From Burkholderiales bacterium (GTDB lineage: Bacteria > Pseudomonadota > Gammaproteobacteria > Burkholderiales > Burkholderiaceae_C), in the NCBI GenBank assembly GCA_947450745.1, contig CANFYD010000099.1, positions 1 to 9,833 on the forward strand: a stretch of 9,833 nt of DNA, written 5' to 3'. The position numbers and the translations under genes are program-made. This document shows, piece after piece, positions 6,528-9,833 of this stretch (the stretch's first letter is position 1; every line of letters begins with the position of its first letter). The notes under the pieces were generated by a model, which did not search any database, had not been told where the DNA came from, and saw only the letters and a program-made list of their open reading frames with translations.

Positions 6528-8642
6528 TCAGGGCAGGGTGAGCTTGTAGGTGGCGTAGAAGTTGGCGTACTCGCGTCCAGCGCTGTCGCGGGCCCACAGG
6601 TGCACCCCGTTGAACACCGCGCCGCTGGCAAACGCGCCACTGACGGTGCTGCTGCAGTGCTTGTCAGCCGCTGTCGCTGCCAAGCAGGAAACTGCAGTGG
6701 TGCGGGCAGTGGAGCCAAAGTTGGCCACGTCGCTGAAGCCCGATCCCTGGTAGCTGCCGTAGATTGAAATGCTGGTGGGCGGCAGCGCGCCACTGGCCAC
6801 GCTCCAGCCGCCGCCATTGGCGGTGACGCCGGTGTCGATTGGTCCATCAGTAGGCAGCGGGACGCTGCCGTTGCTGGCATTAGCGTTGGACTGCAGCGCC
6901 GCGATAACGCCGTCATTCAGCGTGGCCAGCTTCTTCTGCGTCAGCTCGCCGATGGTCAGCGCGCGAGCGCGGGTCTTGTACGTCTGCACCGCGTTGGGCG
7001 TGCTGCCAGTGTTGCCGGCCAGGAAATAGCTGTAGATCCAGGCCGATTGCGCAGGCACGGCGGCCAGCTCGGCCTCACTCACCAGAGTGCTCGAGAAAAA
7101 CAGGCCAGGCTCCATGGTCGACAGGGTGCCGGTAGTCAGCGAATTGATGAACTCGCTGCGCAGGCGCATGAAGTTGGTGCCCAAAGTGCTCGTCCCTTTC
7201 ACCAGGCCCAGGTAACCGTAGCCCCGGTTGGGCTTGAGCACCAGCGTGCCGCCGCGAGGGGTGGTCACCTCCACGCGATCGAACAGCGGAACGCCGGCGC
7301 TGTCGGTCTTGTTGTCCACGTTCAACGTGTAGCCGGTGCTGCGGTAGTTGTAGGCTGATTGGTTGAGCATGATGAACTGGCGCACCTGCTGGTAGGGCAC
7401 CACACCGCCCGGATAGGCGTACTGGTTACCCACCAACTTGAGCTTGCCGTCGGCACTGTCGCGCCGCACCACCAGAGTGTCGTAGCCCTCGTTGCCGACG
7501 CTGTCACGGCTCTTGTAGCCCAACACCAAGTCGCCGTTGCTGCGGGTGAATTCATAGCTGCCCTGGCTGAACACCACACCGTCGGCACCCCTGCGGAACA
7601 GGCCGGCGAAGGCGCCGCTGTTGCTGGCGTCACGGCCCACGCGCTGGCCGTTGCTCAGGTAGCCGGCCGGGTCGGCGCCAACAAACAGCGTGCGACAAGC
7701 GGAGGCTTTCACATCGCTGGCACCGCCCACCACAGCGGTGGACGTGGCGCTGACTCCGTTCACCCGGTCGGCCAGCGGCAGTGCATAGCAAGCGGTCAGG
7801 TCGGTGAGGAACTGGTTGATCTTCACCGAGGTGCCATCGGGTACCAGGGTGCCGGCCTCCACTGCGGGCAACTGCACCGTCGCGGCGCTGGCGCTGGTGA
7901 AGCTCACTGTGGCCGGCTGTGCGCCCTCGGCTGTCTGCTGTTTGACGGCCACTTCGATATTGCTGGCAGTGGCGCTGGCCGGCGTGATGCTCACGTGCAC
8001 CGAGTCCAGCAGGCGGTCGTAGCCACTGCCGTTGACCGAAAAGCTACCGGTCAACGGATTGATCGTGCTGGTGTTCGTGGCCACCAGCAGCGGGGCCAGC
8101 AGCGTTTGCACCTGGTCGACCGTGGTGGCCACCGAGGCACTGGTGACCCGGGCAGTGCCGGCCGACACTTCAGCCGCCAGTTTGGTCGGATCGCCCGAGG
8201 GCGAGAGCAGGGCCGCGATCAGCGTGGTCACCGGCGTCAAATTGACGGTGGCCGTGTCACCCGTGGTGGTGCTGACCACGCTGACGAGGCGCTCGAACTG
8301 GCCGTTGAGGGTCGCACGCTCGGCCACCAACACGAAAGGTGCCTTGGCGCCGATGCTGAGCTTGATCGAGAACCTGCCATCGTCACCCACCAGACTACTG
8401 GTGCCCACCGCTGCGCCCGTGCTGTCGGTGGCAGACACCACGCCGCCGCTGAAGGCCGCACCGGTCGCGGCCACGCCGCTCAGCGTCACCGCGCTGGGCA
8501 CTGCGGGCACCTGTGCCACGGGAGAGGGCGTGGGCAAGACGCCACCGGTGTCGCTGCTGCCACCGCCACAGCCAGCCAGAGTCAAGGCGATGAGCCCGCT
8601 GAAGATCAGGCTCACATCTGAGTGATTTTGCTGAGTATTCAT
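6528..8642 (-). CDS. Large lipoprotein of unknown function with carboxypeptidase-regulatory-like N-terminal domain
   Basis: This predicted lipid-anchored envelope protein (704 aa) is not assigned to a characterised family. From ATG 8642 the N-terminus has a hydrophobic segment (about 10-24) and lipobox LAGC with Cys25, then GGGSS and a Pro/Val-rich linker. Residues about 50-115 (LSGVAATGAAFSGG..., DDGRFSIKL...) resemble a carboxypeptidase-regulatory-like or Ig-like beta-sandwich. A TVNLTPVTTLIAALL segment and a helical stretch follow, as in other betaproteobacterial lipoproteins. The rest is beta-rich, with cysteines in LTACYALP, ASACRTLF and VSCLAATAADKHC. Lipidation implies an inner- or outer-membrane anchor. 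The ATG has no good Shine-Dalgarno sequence and the signal n-region (MNTQQNHSDVS) lacks Lys/Arg, both unusual. An upstream TTG at 8720 would add 26 residues but lies outside the transcript predicted from the promoter at 8721-8749. The C-terminal half is unrecognised. Confidence 0.85.
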   Translation of the reverse strand: MNTQQNHSDVSLIFSGLIALTLAGCGGGSSDTGGVLPTPSPVAQVPAVPSAVTLSGVAATGAAFSGGVVSATDSTGAAVGTSSLVGDDGRFSIKLSIGAKAPFVLVAERATLNGQFERLVSVVSTTTGDTATVNLTPVTTLIAALLSPSGDPTKLAAEVSAGTARVTSASVATTVDQVQTLLAPLLVATNTSTINPLTGSFSVNGSGYDRLLDSVHVSITPASATASNIEVAVKQQTAEGAQPATVSFTSASAATVQLPAVEAGTLVPDGTSVKINQFLTDLTACYALPLADRVNGVSATSTAVVGGASDVKASACRTLFVGADPAGYLSNGQRVGRDASNSGAFAGLFRRGADGVVFSQGSYEFTRSNGDLVLGYKSRDSVGNEGYDTLVVRRDSADGKLKLVGNQYAYPGGVVPYQQVRQFIMLNQSAYNYRSTGYTLNVDNKTDSAGVPLFDRVEVTTPRGGTLVLKPNRGYGYLGLVKGTSTLGTNFMRLRSEFINSLTTGTLSTMEPGLFFSSTLVSEAELAAVPAQSAWIYSYFLAGNTGSTPNAVQTYKTRARALTIGELTQKKLATLNDGVIAALQSNANASNGSVPLPTDGPIDTGVTANGGGWSVASGALPPTSISIYGSYQGSGFSDVANFGSTARTTAVSCLAATAADKHCSSTVSGAFASGAVFNGVHLWARDSAGREYANFYATYKLTLP

Positions 8643-8720
8643 TTGGTATAAAAAGGCAGAGGTTGGAAAGATTAGCTGCCGCTCAGAACTGCTGGAAAAG
8701 GGCCTGGGCAACCAGCTCAA

Positions 8721-8749
8721 ATGATAAAACCTGTATTTTTAAAAGTCCG
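8721..8749 (-). promoter_or_regulatory. Candidate sigma-70 promoter of the 704-aa lipoprotein gene
   Basis: On the minus strand, TATCAT (8726-8721, five of six matches to TATAAT) follows CGGACT (8749-8744, three of six matches to TTGACA, including GAC) by 17 bases, in a locally A/T-rich stretch. The transcript would start near 8714, about 70 bases before the ATG at 8642. The -35 match is weak. Confidence 0.35.
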
Positions 8750-8807
8750 GTCTTAAGTCACGCTTGAAGCGCCCATATCCCATCTCGCTCATCTCGAAAT
8801 TAAGAAT

Positions 8808-8820
8808 GGGGGTCCAAGTT
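8808..8820 (+). repeat. G-rich motif, copy 1 (GGGGGTCCAAGTT)
   Basis: This 13-base motif recurs with one mismatch at 8975-8987 in the same orientation, 167 bases away. Copy 1 is followed 16 bases later by the hairpin at 8837-8860. GGGGTCA-type blocks beside hairpins are seen near REP-associated (Y1/IS200-like) transposase elements, but no transposase gene is present here, so that link is inference. Confidence 0.45.
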
Positions 8821-8836
8821 ATTTGCATTGCGAATG

Positions 8837-8860
8837 GCGTCAGCAATCATTTGCTGATGC
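8837..8860. repeat. 10-bp stem-loop with TCAT loop
   Basis: GCGTCAGCAA (8837-8846) pairs with TTGCTGATGC (8851-8860) along its full length with one G-T wobble, around a four-base loop. It is far from either flanking stop codon, about 195 bases upstream of the lipoprotein start, so it is not an obvious terminator of a gene in this window. It may be a REP-like element or part of a dispersed repeat. Confidence 0.6.
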
Positions 8861-8974
8861 GCTGAATATGTCGCCGCACCTCGTCGGACCCCGAGCTTGC
8901 ACAGATTGACCACTGCGGTTTGGCAGAGTTCCGCCGAGGTCACGCGGGGTAGTTGAGCAGCGCGAAACGAAGGC

Positions 8975-9001
8975 GGGGGTCAAAGTTTTCAAACTCTCCC
9001 C
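8975..9001. repeat. G-rich motif, copy 2, with imperfect stem
   Basis: GGGGGTCAAAGTT repeats the motif at 8808. GGGG (8976-8979) can pair with CCCC (8998-9001), and inside it AGTT (8984-8987) with AACT (8992-8995), giving an imperfect hairpin. Function is unknown. Confidence 0.4.
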
Positions 9002-9233
9002 TTCAAACTTCAGAGCTCTATTTTTTGCCGCTGCGCACTCCAGCTCCAGGCGATGACTTGAGGCCATTCCGGTCCCAAGTTCGTCGCTGCGGCTGGTGGG
9101 GGCGAAGGATTGACGCCGTTGCTGAGCAAGGACTGATGCCCCCAGCCTCGCTCGACCGGCCGGTTGGGCCCCAGAATGGCAGTTCATCGCTACCTTGCGC
9201 CCGCTGTTCGTCCCCAACCTCGAAAGCCATCCC

Positions 9234-9833
9234 ATGATGAAGTTTTATTTCCATACCGCGCCAAATCCGATGAAGGTGGCGCTGTATCTGGAAGAGTCCG
9301 GCCTGCCCTACGAGTTGATACCGGTCGACACGCGCAAGGGCGAGCAGCATCTGCCGGCCTACACCGCCATCAACCCGAACGCCAAGACGCCGGCGCTGGT
9401 GGACGGTGACGCCACGGTGTTCGACAGCAATGCAATCCTGCTTTACCTGGCGGAGAAGAGCGGCCAGTTCCTGCCCGAGAACACACCGGCGGCGCGCGCG
9501 CAAATGTATTCGTGGTTGATGCTGGTGGCCACCGGCGTGGGGCCGTATTGCGGCCAGTACGTGCACTTCAAGCACTTCGCGCCCGAGCCCAAGGCTTATG
9601 CGGTCAACCGCTACGATTTCGAGGCGTGGCGTCACTGGGCGCTGATCAACGAGCAACTCGGCCAGCACCACTTCATGCTGGGCGACAGCTACACCTTGGT
9701 GGACATGGCCGTGTGGGGCTGGGCACGGGCCGTGCCATTCGTGCTGGGCGCGGACGCCTGGGACAAGCTGCCCCATGTGAAGCGCTGGCTCGACGAGATC
9801 AATGCCCGCCCGGCCGCGCAACGCGCCGAGGCC
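9234..9833 (+). CDS. Glutathione S-transferase, YfcG/nu-class-like (3' end outside window)
   Basis: This cytoplasmic glutathione-dependent enzyme would conjugate glutathione to electrophiles or reduce disulfides. The frame runs 200 codons from ATG 9234 to the window edge without a stop; family members are about 205-215 aa, so little is missing. The N-terminal thioredoxin-fold domain (about 1-80) shows HTAPNPMKVALYLEES near the start, a cis-proline in KTPAL (P53) and the glutathione-binding D64-S65 in VFDSNAIL. The C-terminal helical domain contains GVGPYCGQYVHFKHFAPE, like the conserved GxGPxxGQxxHF segment of YfcG/YghU proteins, and the N-cap box T154-x-x-D157 in SYTLVDMAVW. The active-site region has Asn11 where YfcG has its catalytic Thr/Asn pair; the Thr is shifted one place (T8), and there is no beta-class Cys. 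A second ATG at 9237 could be the real start; only a weak GAAAG precedes them. The substrate is unknown. Confidence 0.94.
   Translation, partial: MMKFYFHTAPNPMKVALYLEESGLPYELIPVDTRKGEQHLPAYTAINPNAKTPALVDGDATVFDSNAILLYLAEKSGQFLPENTPAARAQMYSWLMLVATGVGPYCGQYVHFKHFAPEPKAYAVNRYDFEAWRHWALINEQLGQHHFMLGDSYTLVDMAVWGWARAVPFVLGADAWDKLPHVKRWLDEINARPAAQRAEA

Larger units (their letters stand above)
8643..9233. other. 591-base gene-free divergent gap with hairpins and a repeated G-rich motif
   Basis: This gap lies between the divergent 704-aa lipoprotein and glutathione S-transferase genes. Bases 8643-8830 are clearly more A/T-rich than the flanks. Elements seen are: a promoter-like pair on the (-) strand (8721-8749); GGGGGTC(C/A)AAGTT at 8808-8820 and 8975-8987 in the same orientation; a strong hairpin at 8837-8860; an imperfect stem at 8976-9001; and a possible larger fold at 9091-9146. 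Reading frames here (for example 9235-8840 on the minus strand) have no recognisable domain, signal or ribosome binding site. I see no supported gene. Confidence 0.6.

Noticed and set aside
7359..8621. 420-codon plus-strand open frame, and a 197-codon one at 8032-8625
   Set aside because: Both are antisense to the 704-aa lipoprotein and have no recognisable domain, signal or ribosome binding site; they are codon-bias shadows.
8643..8720. Extended start (TTG at 8720) for the 704-aa lipoprotein
   Set aside because: It adds 26 residues before the signal segment, uses a rare start codon and begins upstream of the predicted transcript start.
9178..9198. TGGCA...TTGC pair before the glutathione S-transferase as a sigma-54 promoter
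   Set aside because: The spacing between GG and GC is 17 bases, not the required 10.
8840..9237. Open frames of 94-131 codons on both strands in the long gap
   Set aside because: They overlap each other, have no recognised domain or ribosome binding site, and cross hairpins and repeat motifs; more likely non-coding DNA.

Overview
The window looks like chromosome from a high-GC betaproteobacterium, probably Burkholderiales of the Rubrivivax/Leptothrix/Ideonella/Aquincola kind. The reasons are strongly GC-biased third codon positions, a PEP-CTERM (exosortase-sorted) exported protein, a fused indolepyruvate oxidoreductase of the type common in aerobic betaproteobacteria, and two GGGGS-type lipoproteins. 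The genus is an inference; no rRNA or other taxonomic marker is present.

Layout. 1-3248 (+): 3' part of a very large fused indolepyruvate:ferredoxin oxidoreductase, cut by the left window edge. 3319-3354: perfect 14-bp hairpin shared by two converging genes. 3383-5083 (-): 566-aa lipoprotein with an N-terminal DUF4382-like domain and four DUF5666-like repeats. 5084-5475: divergent regulatory region with palindromes and a good sigma-54 (-24/-12) candidate. 5476-6360 (+): PEP-CTERM sorted, secreted Ser/Ala/Thr-rich protein. 6490-6521: a second perfect hairpin between converging genes. 6528-8642 (-): 704-aa lipoprotein of unrecognised function. 8643-9233: 591 bases without a convincing gene, holding hairpins and two copies of a GGGGGTC-type motif that may be remains of a dispersed repeat. 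9234-9833 (+): glutathione S-transferase of YfcG/nu-class type, cut by the right edge only a few codons before its expected end.

The genes alternate in direction (+ - + - +) and no operon is visible, so each gene is probably its own transcription unit. The two ends are cytoplasmic metabolism (2-oxoacid oxidation, glutathione chemistry). The middle 5.3 kb is cell-envelope material: two predicted lipoproteins around one exosortase substrate. A shared role for these three is suggested only by adjacency. No exosortase, PrsK/PrsR, polysaccharide synthesis gene, mobile-element gene, tRNA, rRNA or CRISPR array is present. I did not find a clear novel multi-gene system. The best leads are the sigma-54 candidate before the PEP-CTERM gene, the two uncharacterised lipoproteins, and the structured 591-base gap.
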